A stretch of DNA of 64,000 bases from Byssothecium circinans (Eukaryota > Ascomycota > Dothideomycetes > Pleosporales > Massarinaceae). Under the pieces are notes generated by a model, which was not told the origin of the DNA, did no database searches, and saw nothing but the letters and a program-made list of their open reading frames with translations. Both the position numbers and the translations under genes were made by a program. The stretch is taken from NCBI GenBank assembly GCA_010015675.1, contig ML976989.1, positions 539,516-603,515 on the forward strand, read 5' to 3'. Positions within the stretch are counted from its first letter, which is position 1; each line of letters begins with the position of its first letter. Shown here in pieces: positions 53,278-64,000 of the stretch.

Positions 53278-56200
53278 TTTCCTCGAAGCACAGGGTCCAC
53301 GATCTCTTGACCATTATTGACGTTGACGTCGTGCCGCTGGCCCTGATCGACAAATCGTCAGACATTTCGCTGGCGCTAAAGGGATCTCTGTGATGCACGG
53401 CCAGTCATGGCTGCTTAGTGCGGTCTCGAGGACTTGGGTAGCCATGTGTCCATGTGTGCCATGGAGGCAATAAAGTTTAGGAATGACCGGCGTCTTTTGG
53501 CGTAGATGAGAGGCCGACGTCGAGGTGCAAAACACCGATAATCGTACCACTGTGGTATACACGCTATGGCGCCTGTAGCTTCACTTTTCTTATGAGCCAT
53601 TAGCCAGGCGGTCTCTGCGCGCCAGAAGGAAAGCACACGAGAGGTTTCAACCAGCAGAGCGGAAGAGCAGAGCAGAGCAGAGCAAAACAGGGAATTGTGG
53701 GTGCGATTTGCAAAGGCATTGCTGCATACAGTAACGCGGGGATTCGCGAGCACGTTTCGACGTTTCCCTCGTTGCAAATCATGAGCCGGCGTGGACGGTG
53801 AGTGGCAGTGTGCCATGGCGATGCCAGGACGTGGTGGGGTTGACAATCGGCTTGTGATGGCTGCAGGGGAGATCCCATGTCGTGCCCGATTCTCGCCAAG
53901 CAGGCGGGGTCTGTACTGTACCTGAAAGGGGCTGGAAACCAGGCATAGGCACGATAGCGGAAGACGGAAAAGGTACCGCGGGCAGGATCAGTGAGTTTGA
54001 TAGCAGCGTTGTCATGGTGTTGCCGACTTCCCCACTCCTGGATCTCGCCAACTACAGTATGCATAGGAAGAACTACCCCGTACCTATACCGTATGTATTA
54101 TTTGTCGGCGGGCCGTAAAAGGCGTAAAGAGTTTGACCGGTCTTCCCGGATACCGCCGTCTAGACAACAGCCGCATGATGCTTGCGCAGCTGGAATGCTC
54201 CGTCTGGGGATGCATCTAATGATCCGCTGCAGCATCACTGCATCAGCGCGATGTGTCTGATGCTGCGGAGAATTTATTTCCTTAGTGACTTCCGCATTCG
54301 TGCAGCGAGCGCCTCAAATCGGGAAAACTGTATTCTGTACAAATGGAGGAATCCGGATTTGACATAGCTGACTCGCAAAGACTGCATACCTAGTCGTGGC
54401 TGGGGCGAGCCAGAGATTGAGTCGTGAGCAGTAGTGACGTTATTACAGCCATGGTTCTGTCCCCGGACTCGCTATCTTCTCGTGCCATTTCTCAGGGTTG
54501 AGCTGACGATGATGCAGCAGAGACCTTGCTTTCATAGAATTAAATAGTGCTGTACATCACATATCCTTGCGGTCATCACCCGCGAGGGTGATCAGTTGAT
54601 AAGTGCAAGAGGGGACGACGGCCCGTTTGACCAGTTTCATGAAACGACAAGGGCAAAAGCCAACCAAAGTATGCTATCAATGAAGTCATGAACGCCTGAA
54701 GCTGTGCCTCGAATGTGCTGTATCTTGAATGGTGAAGATGTGCTGAAACAGCAAGCGAGTGGAAGTGGTTCGATATGGAGCCATCGTGATTCGGTGCCAA
54801 CTCGGAATTGACAATGATGCTGTGCATGTAGTCGACTGGATGCGGTATGTTGCCGTATCGATGAGTAGTAGGAAGGGCTTTTGGGAGGGAAGCGATGCGT
54901 CTATGCAAAGCTGGTAATGATTATTATTCGGATCATGGCTTTTGGGGACGCGTGGGTTAAACTTTGCAACGGCCTAGAGAGACTGAGCTTCTGGATCGAT
55001 CTTCAGCCTCATCTGTAGCAGACGATAGCGACGAGTGGTTCCATTTCGACTTTCTCGAAGACGGTGCTGCTGCTGGTGGTGGCATGCCGCTAACCAGAGT
55101 TGGGGCAACGAGACGCGCCATCAGCCATGGGCATGGCAAAAGGAGGCTCCCGCGCCCAGCTCGCGGCTTGCAATTTGGAGCACCGAGTCGCGGACAGACG
55201 CGAGCACTGGCAGGCTGCATGCAGTGCATGGAAACACCTACTGTGTAGGCACGTGCTAGGCTGGAGGGATTCTGTGCCCTCTGACGTGACGGCGCTGGCT
55301 AGTCATGGCGGCGGCGGTGTTCGCTGAGCAGCCGATGCCATCTGCGATCATGCTTCGACGCTTTGGGCGTGGTCATTCTACAGATTGGCGTGACGGTGCA
55401 GATGGATGGGCGGTGATTATTCAAGTTGTGGATGGAGGAGCACTTGAGAGGAGGCACCTGGGAGCTGATGTGTGATGGGCGTGCGCATGTGCGTCGGGAT
55501 CCTCGCCCGCCCATGGCCCCTGCCCATAGCTGCGACCGAGGCACTTTCCCTTGCTGTCGCTCGCGGCTGCCCCCCTCTCAGCCCCTCGTCCCCGCGCAGA
55601 CCGCCCAGGGCAGGTACGTGCAATGATAATAACAATAACAATGAATACACATGCAGGTATGCAGGTATGCAGGCATGCAGAGAGATGTGCAGCGCCGCGT
55701 CAGAGAGGCGTAGACCGTCGGGGTCGTAGGTGCAGGCGGAGTGGTCGGCGTCGGAACGAAGCGCAAGAGGCCGAGCACTTGAGCGGTCCTTAGGGGGGAG
55801 CGGGCTTAGACAGGCTTGAATGGGCGTGAATGGGCGTGAAACATAGCGCCGTCGTTCCGAATCCCCCGCCGGCTAGCAGCGCTACAGGTACCAAGCACCA
55901 AGCACCGCCGAGTTGCTATTGCAGCTATTGCAGTGCGGCGGCGGGCTGCTGAGTGCAGTGAGGGCTAACGGCTCCTTGGGCAACTTCCGTCCAGGCGTGC
56001 CATGTTTGACGTCTGCGCGCTTCCCTGTCGTCTCTGCCTCCATGATCCGACCTCGGGGAAGACGGTGCGTCCGCCTCTCACCAGCCCTCGCCGGCCCTCG
56101 CAGGCCCTCGCAGCACAGTACAGTACAGTGTCTGGCAGCGCTGCAGCGGGCACGGCGCGGAATGACAAAGACGAGCGAGTTTCACGCCCCATCCGTCGCC

Positions 56201-57313
56201 CGTGAAGCTTGCGGCCCACGCCGAGTCTCGAGTCCTGCTCATGACATGTACTGGACATGTACGTACCTAGTCGGCTGTTCCGCCCAGGGATGCTAGTCAG
56301 TGAACAACACAGGGGACACTGGTCGAGTCGTCGATCGTCTCAAGGCTAGAACCAAGCAGGGCCAGCAGGGCTGCAACGCTGCAAATCTGCATGGCTGCCA
56401 GAGCTCGGAGCCATTGGAAGCTCCTCTCCAAGCACCTCTCCCACATGTACTCACCACCATGGACTTGTACTGACTGCTGTGTCTCGTCTCATCTCATCTC
56501 CCCTCTTCGCCCCCCTCCCCTCTCCCCTCGCAATCGCCGCTTCACCTGCCCGTCTTCGCCCAGCTGCATATTCTCCGAACTGGCCAATATTCCGACCGTT
56601 CTGTCACGCCCGTGGCGCACTGTCGCGTGGAGCCGTTCTTCCTGATGCCACCATCTGGTCAACTCTTGCCATCTCCCCTACCTACTATCCCCAGGGAGCC
56701 TCGACGCCAGCCTAGCCCTAGTATCCCTGCTCGCTGCCGACGCACCCATATCAGTCTGCAAACACCACCCACTACTTCTCGACAACCACTCCAGCACTGA
56801 TATTACATCGCCCACTCCCAATCTTCTCCTCCAGCTCGCTTTGCCTATGCAATATTGTCACTCGCACCAGCATCTGCACCCTCCTCTGCATATTCAACCC
56901 CATCTCTCTTCACGTCGTGCTCCCGGAAACTCACCCTCCACGAGCTCTGACTAAGCTACTGCTGCTGCTGTGGTGAAAGAGCGACCGACATCAAGACCCC
57001 ACATCCCCGCCTCTCCTTCCGTCTTGTGTCGCCAACTTCCCACCAACAACGCTGAGACCACGGTAACGAACGGGTGCAAACTCGCGTCGTCTTCGGAAGA
57101 AGTGATATTGCGAGTGCTTCTCCTCTTCCTGTGAGTGAAGTGCTACCACACACACATGCAGACGGTACTGACGCATCAGTTTTCACTTGCACGCCTCCTA
57201 TTCTCTGCAGACCCATCTTTCGCCTACCACTTCAATCCACCACTTATCCAGCTATTTTCCGACTCCCAGTTTTGCCGTCTCTGTCCCCAGCATTCCATTT
57301 CCCACAGCTCCCC
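53278..57313. promoter_or_regulatory. Gene-poor region, distal promoter and leader of the WOPR gene
   Basis: 4 kb with no supported gene. Small tandem repeats occur at 53655-53685 (AGAGC units), 55654-55680 (ATGCAGGT units), 55816-55840 (GAATGGGCGT, two copies) and 56085-56130 (CCCTCGCAGG and CAGTA units). From about 56478 to 57120 the strand is strongly C/T-rich, as in a long fungal leader. A canonical 5'-UTR intron is likely at 57131-57210 (GTGAGT...CTGCAG). TTAAACTTT near 54957 overlaps the AAAGTTT core of WOPR motifs. Confidence 0.5.
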
Positions 57314-59074
57314 ATGTTACAGGGTATCAGAGCGTCGGGTTTGACGATGCCACCCTTTGGCCATAACATGGCCTTCGCCGGTGGGCATAAGGTGGAGGGC
57401 TATGGCGACACGGACTCCTGGCACTGGCCGCAACATTCTACTACACAGTCCAACAACTATGCGCCCATCTTCGACCATTCTCTGTACGCCAACCTCACGC
57501 CATCTCTCCCGGTTCCTGGCAGTGTACACCCTCGCCATCACTCGCTCGTCACTTTGCATGTTCCCAACACGGGAACATCGACACCGCCACCTGCACGCCA
57601 GCAGAGTGCAGCCAGTATGATCAAGCCACAGCCTGCCTTCAAGCCAACATGGCATGGCTTTTTGGACTCGACCAAGGACGCCATGACCATTGTGGAAGCC
57701 GCCCTCCAAGGACGTCTCAGTCACATCAGCCGTCGACCACACGACAAAGAGCGAGCGGAGATGCTGACCTCAGGCACGGTGCTCGTATACGAAGAGAACG
57801 CGTCTGGGATCAAGCGCTGGACGGATGCTGTTCACTGGTCTCCAAGTCGAGTCATGAACAACTGCCTCATCTACCGTCAGTTGGTACGGGCCTTGAAGCC
57901 AGAAGAGAAGAAGTCGGCCCTGAACCCATCGTATGGAACGAAACGGAAGCGTAAGGAGAGCGCAGGTCCCTCAATCACCAAAACTGGCGAGAATGTCAAC
58001 AACTCGGAAGACGAGTATGACAACGCGACTCTTGACGCACCAGACGTTTCATCGATAGACTCGATGGGAAAGGTCTACGCCAATTTCGCCCAAAGCTTGA
58101 CACCCGACCAACAGCGACGCTTCTGCGGATCTCTGATCGATAGCTACGAGTTTAAAGGGGGCGGGTTGATGAAGAAGACCATTTCTGTCAAATACCAAGG
58201 CACGACCCACCACATCATCTCGTATTACAGTCTGGAGGATGTTGTTGCGGGAAAACTGAAGCGACCGTGTCAGGATCCGAAGCTCGCCGATATCCAACCT
58301 AGGCCCGATCTCCTTACTGGGTGGAAGGTCAGTCTCGAAGATGAAGAGAGCAAAGATATGCCCGTGGTTGCCGGGTACCCACATCACCTCCAACCCAGCC
58401 ACATTCACCATCAGCAACATCTTGGTGCCGTCACTCAGTCCCTGGGCGCTCATGGTATGGTTCAGGGCCACACACCGCTCCATCTGCAAGTTCCAGAGTA
58501 CTATTCGTACACGCCAACACATCAAAGCCCTCAAACTTACTCTTCAACTTCTCACTACGCACCTCAGCAGCTTCCTTCTCAGTTTCCGGCTCAGCAACAC
58601 TCTCCTCAGCATTACTCCCAAAGTGCCCAGTCGTACCCGCAAGCGCCTTCACCACAGCCCTACCTCGCCCAGACTGGGCAGGCTCAGCAATATCCTCCAT
58701 CACATACCCAGTATACCTCGCAGGCACAACAGCCACCTCAGCTGCTCTCTGAGCACAAGCTTAGTCCCATTCAGCAGTATCAGCCACCAATCTCCACGAC
58801 ATATGCTCCATCCATTACCAGCCAAGTTCCACAGCCTCCTCAGTATACGGCTCCGCAGGCTCCTGTTTTCGATATCCATGTGCCAGTTCATTCTACCACA
58901 ACACCAGAGGAACCGAGGTCGCATAGCCCTACTCCGCCGCACGACCCGCAACGACGAGCGTCCGCACCAGTTGCATCGCAAAGTTATGGCCAGGCCCAGC
59001 TACAGGGTCATCCTCAGGCTTCATACTACATGGACTCCCGATACAACACACCGAACCAAAACTTTGGGTACTAG
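57314..59074 (+). CDS. WOR1: WOPR-domain transcription factor (Wor1/Ryp1/Sge1 type, Gti1/Pac2 family)
   Basis: Intronless coding frame of 586 residues from the first ATG (MLQGIRASG); the frame is open further upstream but without ATG. First conserved WOPR block at ~110-195: PTWHGFLDSTKDAMTIVEAAL, SRRPHDKERAEM, VLVYEENASGIKRWTDAVHWSPSRV. Second block at ~245-315: FCGSLIDSYEFKGGGLMKKTISV, HHIISYYSLEDVVAGKL. Basic linker KRKRKESAG between them may be a nuclear signal. The C-terminal ~230 residues are Gln/Pro/His/Ser-rich, likely activation domain. The YEENASGIKRWTDG-like block and Thr-Lys-kinase-site region mark the Wor1/Ryp1/Sge1 clade rather than Pac2. These proteins are master regulators of morphology, secreted effectors and virulence programmes. 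Exceptionally long non-coding flanks lie on both sides. Confidence 0.93.
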   Translation: MLQGIRASGLTMPPFGHNMAFAGGHKVEGYGDTDSWHWPQHSTTQSNNYAPIFDHSLYANLTPSLPVPGSVHPRHHSLVTLHVPNTGTSTPPPARQQSAASMIKPQPAFKPTWHGFLDSTKDAMTIVEAALQGRLSHISRRPHDKERAEMLTSGTVLVYEENASGIKRWTDAVHWSPSRVMNNCLIYRQLVRALKPEEKKSALNPSYGTKRKRKESAGPSITKTGENVNNSEDEYDNATLDAPDVSSIDSMGKVYANFAQSLTPDQQRRFCGSLIDSYEFKGGGLMKKTISVKYQGTTHHIISYYSLEDVVAGKLKRPCQDPKLADIQPRPDLLTGWKVSLEDEESKDMPVVAGYPHHLQPSHIHHQQHLGAVTQSLGAHGMVQGHTPLHLQVPEYYSYTPTHQSPQTYSSTSHYAPQQLPSQFPAQQHSPQHYSQSAQSYPQAPSPQPYLAQTGQAQQYPPSHTQYTSQAQQPPQLLSEHKLSPIQQYQPPISTTYAPSITSQVPQPPQYTAPQAPVFDIHVPVHSTTTPEEPRSHSPTPPHDPQRRASAPVASQSYGQAQLQGHPQASYYMDSRYNTPNQNFGY

Positions 59075-62000
59075 ACTTTCCTATCTCCTTGGCAACATAC
59101 ATGATAAAAATACATAACCGAACATTTCGGCCATGATACCCACGGGACCGGCTACGGCGAACCAAGCAAGCTCCGCATTTTCTCTCTATTCGTCCTGTTT
59201 CTTTTCTTTTTCTCTTCGTCAAAATATCACGCATCAAAATGGTTACGCTCGGCGTCGGGGATGCAAGTCTTTGCATCCGCACCAACTACCCTTCATTGCC
59301 TCGATTCTCTCTAGCTATCTACCCGTTCAGTCGGCATTGCATCTGCATAACACTGGTCTCCTTTCCAAGCCATCAGGCATATTTTTCTCCCGTTCCTTAT
59401 CTTCCTGCACGAGAAACAAAAGCTCTTCCGGAGGATGCACGGTACGATCGATCATGTCATACAGTCGCTATCTGGTCGCATTTGCATGGCTGCATGTGCT
59501 CTTCTTTACTTTTTGTCGCGAGTCGATGCATTGCGGCTGCACTGTCCTGTCCTGCACTGCATTTTCTTTCTCTTCTGTATGTACCTTGTTGTGTATGATT
59601 TGATTAATCGCTCGCTTCCCCCGCTAGCCTTATCGGGCGGAGCTCATCTCCGCCCGCCTGCTTGCAGTGCTCGGATGTATTTCCTACAGGCAGTACCCTT
59701 CCTCTTGCACAGATGCCCTTGCCTAAAAAGTTCGAGCGCCAATATGTAAATATATGTTTAATAACGACCCAACCCACACTAGTACCGCACCTCCACATTC
59801 ACGTGCCTTTTTTTATTTCCCAACACTCAACATTCTTTCAACGTTACAAGCTTCATCATTGCAGTTTTTATCTAAACCTGCCTGCCGGACTAACCCACAG
59901 TCCTAGATCTACAACACTGACCGAACTGCTCCGCGCAGCTCCACTTTGCCAGGTCAAGTCTCTAACAGAATGTTGAAAACATGTATGTACTGTGTACGGA
60001 TACAGAACTATCACCGGGATGTATCATGCCTCGCGCTTTTCGTGCTCGCGGGTGCCGGTTAATCTAAACGGGGCCCCTGTCTACCTGTATCCCATATGTG
60101 ATGTACTGCACATGTACAGGAAGGAGCACATGTATGCACACTATATGTACACATGAACGCCACAGACACATCACATCTCACATCTCACATCTCCTTAGAT
60201 ACAGCATAGTACAGCCCAGAGAGAATTCAAACACCAACCAGACCTTATAACCCTCCTCCCACGCGCGCGCACACCAGCGTTGGAGAAGAAATCCTCTCCT
60301 CTCGAGTCTCCGAACATGAATACACGCCCAAAACCAAAACCTCTCTCTCATTCCACCTCCCAACCCAACGCAAGACACAACCCCCCGGAGTGCGTCTGCG
60401 TCTCCTCCAGCGACGCTACGTTCCACGGCCCACTCCGGGGGCGGGCGTCACGCGTGGTGTGTACAGTAAGACTGCAACATGGAAGTACGTACGACAGCCG
60501 CTTTACCGCTTCTCCGCTTACCCCAGGCGCACGCCGCATTATTGGAAAAACAAAAGATCTTCCTACACGCGTGCGTAGCGGGGCGTAGCGGGACCTTCCT
60601 CACCGATAAAAAAAAGGTAGGAAGGAAGGAGCGGCCTGTCGTGTCCTATCCTATCATTGTCATTGTCATGTCATGCCATGTCAGACGGGAACTCGGAGGG
60701 GCACGACGGGGGAATTGCAACATGCAGATGCAAAATGCAGAATGCGCGCTCTGCTCTTGCTGCTGCCTTCGTAGGTTGGTTAGTGAGTATTTCTTTTCCC
60801 TCAGTTCGGTGCGCATTCTTGCGACTTCTACATCCCCACTTCCACATTAACTAGGTAGCAAAGAAAGCAAGACAGACTACTTAACCTGCGTTGTCATGGT
60901 GGACATCGGTCGTACGAGAGAAGCCAGCCGAAGCGGGGAAGGGATGGGATTGGATGGTTTGGGGGCGTTCGACGTTCGTTCGGGATGCCGACAGAGGGGA
61001 ATGCGTTCGGTGGTTTGCGCGGGCCGATATTGGGCTGGCAAGCTGGCTGCTGGGGGTGGTCGGACGGATCAATTGTTGGTGTTGCTTGCTTTACCGCTTC
61101 GAGGCTTTAGCTTGTTTAGTAACCCTAGTCTAGGGCCGGGGGCTTGCGAGGCGAGGCGAGGCGAGGTGGAGGAGGTGGAGGAGGAGCGACGCAGGGGTAT
61201 CGTACATATGTAACGCATGTGGCATTTATTGTGGCATCTCCTTTGTCTCTTCGGGAGATGGGGATGCGGCCAATGGGGATGGGTAGCGGAGGGGGCAGGT
61301 GAGCAAGTGAGCGTGCAGGGAGGAGGTTCCTCGTCGTATTTGTGGCTGCGGCGCTTTTTTTTTTATCGCGCATGGCAGGGGGCGTTGGCAAGCGAGGAGG
61401 TTACTATTTGGAAAAGGGGGGGTTTGATTGTGTTACAGTATGGTATGGTGACAGGTGGTATTTGCGAAGGCTGTCTGTACGGGTGTTGCCGAAAGGGCCG
61501 ATTCGGATTTCGTAGTGCGGGTTGTTGCTCGCTTGGTGGTGGTGTGGGCTGAGAAATCACAGGGAATGTGGATGTGGAGATTTAATGTCTGGACCTCTAG
61601 AGTAGAGCGATAATGATGCGGCGTTGGGCAGTGGTGTGGAGGTGTGGGTGCGTGCGCTGCATGAATGTACGGTCATGTGATGCTACATGATTCCCTCTTC
61701 GGGTCTTGCATTCCTGTGCATGCATGCATGTATGTACGGTGGTGCGGGCCCTGGGGTCCGTCTGACTCGGTTCGAGATGGAAGGAGACGAGAGAGAGAAG
61801 CGGGATCCGAAAGTCGGAGTGTCGGAGCCGCATTTTGACAATTTCTTGATACAGCTGTCTTTGTCAGGGAGCAAATCAATTGGGTGGTCGTTAATAATGT
61901 TGCCTGCTGGTTTCACGCTATGATATAGTGCAACGGTTATCTGTGGTTCGTCTCAACTTCGCTGGCGTCTGCTGGGAGTGTGAACCTTCAGATGTGTCCT

Positions 62001-63192
62001 GGTGGGAACGGCCCGTGGGTCATGAACTGGAGGTCTACACCCAGATTGTCAAACTAACGTAATGCCGTGACTTCGGGGATACGATCAGATACGGTACTGG
62101 TGGTGCTGATGTTTGCATGTAGGTATCATATGTGGTCTGTTCGCTTCACTTCTTTACTCTGCATTTTTTACCGAGTACTCCCCCGCATTTGCACTTTCGT
62201 GGGGCTGCTTATCCTGGTACATACGTATACGGCAGTTGCGCCAAATTCCGCATATCTGCTTGCGCGTTGCGGATACGGTGAGCTTGGTGAGGGGTGCTGC
62301 TCGCTTCAGTGCATGTGCATCATGACCTGTGTGTAGCATGAAACGCCTTTTTCAGCTGAGGGTTGAGGTGCTGTGAGGTGTTGGATGCGGAAGGTTGTCC
62401 TGGGACCTGGGGTTTGGGCGCGGTTCTATAGCCGGGATGGAAGGATGGACGAGATGGTGTGGAACTTCCATTATCGTGGAGGGCCAGGGTGAAGATGGTG
62501 CAGGGGAAGGGGAGCCGTGGGAGAAGACGTGCTATAAAACGTGCTACCTATATGATGTGCTATATTGCGTGGTATATGGCGTGTTATATAGTTTACAAGC
62601 GACGTAAATGCAAGTATGGACCCTTTACGGAAGGGAAGGCGAACTGTAGGAAGTTATGTGGAAAAGAAGCGGTTTGGAGAAGTGGTGCTTTTGGGAGGAT
62701 GCTTCAGTGTCCATGTGTGGGATTGACTTCGAGATCTTACAATAATAGACAAGATGGTAAGGGAAATAACTTATCTTATAGCAGTGTGGCTGTTGATGTT
62801 CTTAATCGGATGGAGCGGTAAATAACTATGGAGTTGTACTTTCTCTAGTGCATCGTTCCCTACAGGATGATGTCGATTCGTAGTCGACGGAGTCATTTGG
62901 CAGTGCATCTTCAGGATGCGTCCAGGCGAAGACATGAGCAAAAAGTTGTGGCGAAGTGTCCATTCAGGTGGCTGGAGAGTGGCTGGGAGAAAACTGGAAT
63001 AAGCACGAACGTCTGCCATCATCACCACACTTCCAGAACAACAAACAGCGGCAATTGCATATTGAAAGACCACACTCTTAAACAACGCCTGGACTTCCCC
63101 ACTTGACACCTTGAACACATAAAGTGGCTAGACGAGCTGAGATCCCATCCAGCTACACACGTCCTCAAACTCACAACTCCCCAAAAGACAAC
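59075..63192. other. Gene-poor region downstream of the WOPR gene, 4.1 kb
   Basis: No supported gene. The first 800 bp are T/C-rich and probably include a long 3' UTR. Around 60100-60195 ACATGT-type palindromes cluster and TCACATC repeats in tandem. GGCGA units occur at 61148-61168 and a GCATGCATGCATGTATGTAC run at 61718-61738. Short frames (60479-60850, 61217-61552) have Cys/Trp/Arg-biased translations and are judged non-coding. Confidence 0.5.
60102..60195. repeat. ACATGT-palindrome cluster and TCACATC tandem repeat
   Basis: CACATGTAC, CACATGTATG, TATATGTACACATG occur within about 60 bp, followed by three tandem TCACATC units (about 60172-60192). The function is unknown. Confidence 0.6.
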
Positions 63193-64000
63193 ATGCCGCC
63201 AAAACGTCGCAAAGCCGCTCCTCCAGTCAACGCACCGGAGCCAAAGAGACGCGCTACGCGATCGTCAACACGCACCAAAGCCGCCACTCCCTCAGAACCC
63301 CCACCTCCCAAACCATCATCATCAACATCCAAGCGCGCCAGCAAACCCTCCAAAGTGACCACCCCAAAGTCCCCAAAACCCAAAGAACAGAAAACTCCCA
63401 AAACACCGAAAGAACCTCCTAACCCATCCAACAAATCATCAACACCCGAGACCCTCACCATCACCCACGCCTCAATAAAGAACCCAATCCACTGCCACCA
63501 CTACCCTCCATCTTCTTCCACCCCAGAAAAATCCCGACGATCAGCACCACCACTCCTCTTCACCCACGGCGCAGGAGGCACGCTCTCCGCCGACGCGGTC
63601 GTGAATTTCTGCTCCGGATGCTCGACCTTGGGTGGACTGGGCGTCCTCGCATTCCAGGGCTCTATGAATCTTGCTGCGAGGGTGAAGGGGTTTCATGCGT
63701 GTTTATCGCATCTTAATTCCGGTTCTGAGAAGCAAGAGAAAGGAGAGGAGACGAAGAACAAGAGGGGGGAGGAAGATGAGGTAGATGGAGATGGAGATGG
63801 AGATGGAGACGGACACAGAGAGGGAGAGACCTTAGTCCTAGGAGGTCGTAGCATGGGCGCCCGCGCCGCCGTCATAGCAGCCACCGAACTTCTCTCCCCC
63901 ACTCCTTCTCCTTCATCTACTTCCTCTCCACCCGCCCCACCCGGTATATCTCTAATCCTGATATCCTACCCCCTCAAAGGACCAAAAGATACCCGGGATC
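63193..64000 (+). CDS. KANL3/Tex30-like alpha/beta-hydrolase, 3' truncated by window end
   Basis: Frame open from ATG 63193 to the window end (269 codons visible). The first ~95 residues are Lys/Pro/Ser-rich and basic (MPPKRRKAAPP, KVTTPKSPKPKEQKTPKTPKEPP), likely nuclear or disordered. The hydrolase core follows: LLFTHGAGGTLSADAV (oxyanion region HGAGG), GVLAFQGSMNLAARVKGF, the nucleophile elbow GGRSMGARAAVIAA, and SLILISYPLKGP. HGAGG plus GGRSMGARAA and SYPL.GP is the signature of the KANL3/Tex30-like dienelactone-hydrolase-related family. Between strand and elbow an acidic insert with a (GATGGA)n-encoded DGDGDGDG run is visible. Remaining C-terminus and catalytic His are outside the window. 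Confidence 0.78.
   Translation, partial: MPPKRRKAAPPVNAPEPKRRATRSSTRTKAATPSEPPPPKPSSSTSKRASKPSKVTTPKSPKPKEQKTPKTPKEPPNPSNKSSTPETLTITHASIKNPIHCHHYPPSSSTPEKSRRSAPPLLFTHGAGGTLSADAVVNFCSGCSTLGGLGVLAFQGSMNLAARVKGFHACLSHLNSGSEKQEKGEETKNKRGEEDEVDGDGDGDGDGHREGETLVLGGRSMGARAAVIAATELLSPTPSPSSTSSPPAPPGISLILISYPLKGPKDTRD
63783..63813 (+). repeat. (GATGGA)n coding microsatellite
   Basis: About five hexamer units GATGGA within the hydrolase frame, encoding Asp-Gly repeats; hexamer steps keep the frame. Confidence 0.85.

Noticed and set aside
1..64000. CRISPR arrays, bacterial operons, riboswitches or prophage
   Set aside because: Spliced eukaryotic genes throughout; no regularly spaced direct repeats with unique spacers.
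49195..64000. Secondary-metabolite gene cluster around the WOPR gene
   Set aside because: No polyketide synthase, NRPS, terpene synthase, P450 or transporter gene is present in the interval.

Overview
The window looks like nuclear DNA of a filamentous ascomycete (Pezizomycotina, possibly Dothideomycetes; the class is only a guess). Genes carry short introns (47-264 bp) with GTRNGT-type donors and CTAAC/TACTAAC-like branch sites. The gene set is typical of moulds: fused monofunctional aspartokinase, Bur1 CDK, a WOPR regulator, a NACHT protein and a pogo/Fot-type transposon. Exon boundaries below were derived by hand from splice motifs and checked for reading-frame arithmetic; no search or RNA data were available.

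Layout. 1-2.7 kb is a degraded left edge: the C-terminal end of a pogo/Fot-like transposase, then a Cys-rich reading frame interrupted by an 8-bp tandem duplication, then unassigned frames. 3.7-23.3 kb is a dense housekeeping block: MINDY deubiquitinase (-), TRM6 (+), ARPC3 (-), RFC3 (+), a hypothetical (+), a CFAS/coclaurine-NMT-like methyltransferase (+), a hypothetical (-), aspartokinase HOM3 (-) and Bur1 kinase (-). A degenerate ~140-bp tandem repeat lies beyond the 3' end of HOM3. 23.5-26.7 kb holds a small complex I subunit (NDUFB2-like) and two hypotheticals. 26.7-29 kb is gene-poor but contains a tiny Cys-rich gene broken by an in-frame stop.

29.0-36.1 kb is the most unusual pair: a 12-exon Rad5/HLTF-type SNF2 ATPase with an internal RING-like finger, transcribed divergently (369 bp between start codons) from a 7-exon NACHT NTPase ending in four C2H2 zinc fingers. 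After a 3.7-kb gap come GSK3, CBP80 (with a long in-frame upstream extension) and a NIPA-like transporter.

49.2-63.2 kb is dominated by non-coding DNA flanking a Wor1/Ryp1/Sge1-type WOPR master regulator: about 8.1 kb without a supported gene upstream and 4.1 kb downstream. The right edge holds the start of a KANL3/Tex30-like alpha/beta-hydrolase, cut by the window end.

Functionally the housekeeping genes are not a cluster; they cover tRNA modification, actin nucleation, replication clamp loading, threonine/methionine synthesis, transcription elongation, respiration and cap binding. The candidates for less described biology are the NACHT-zinc-finger/SNF2 pair and the large regulatory desert around the WOPR gene.
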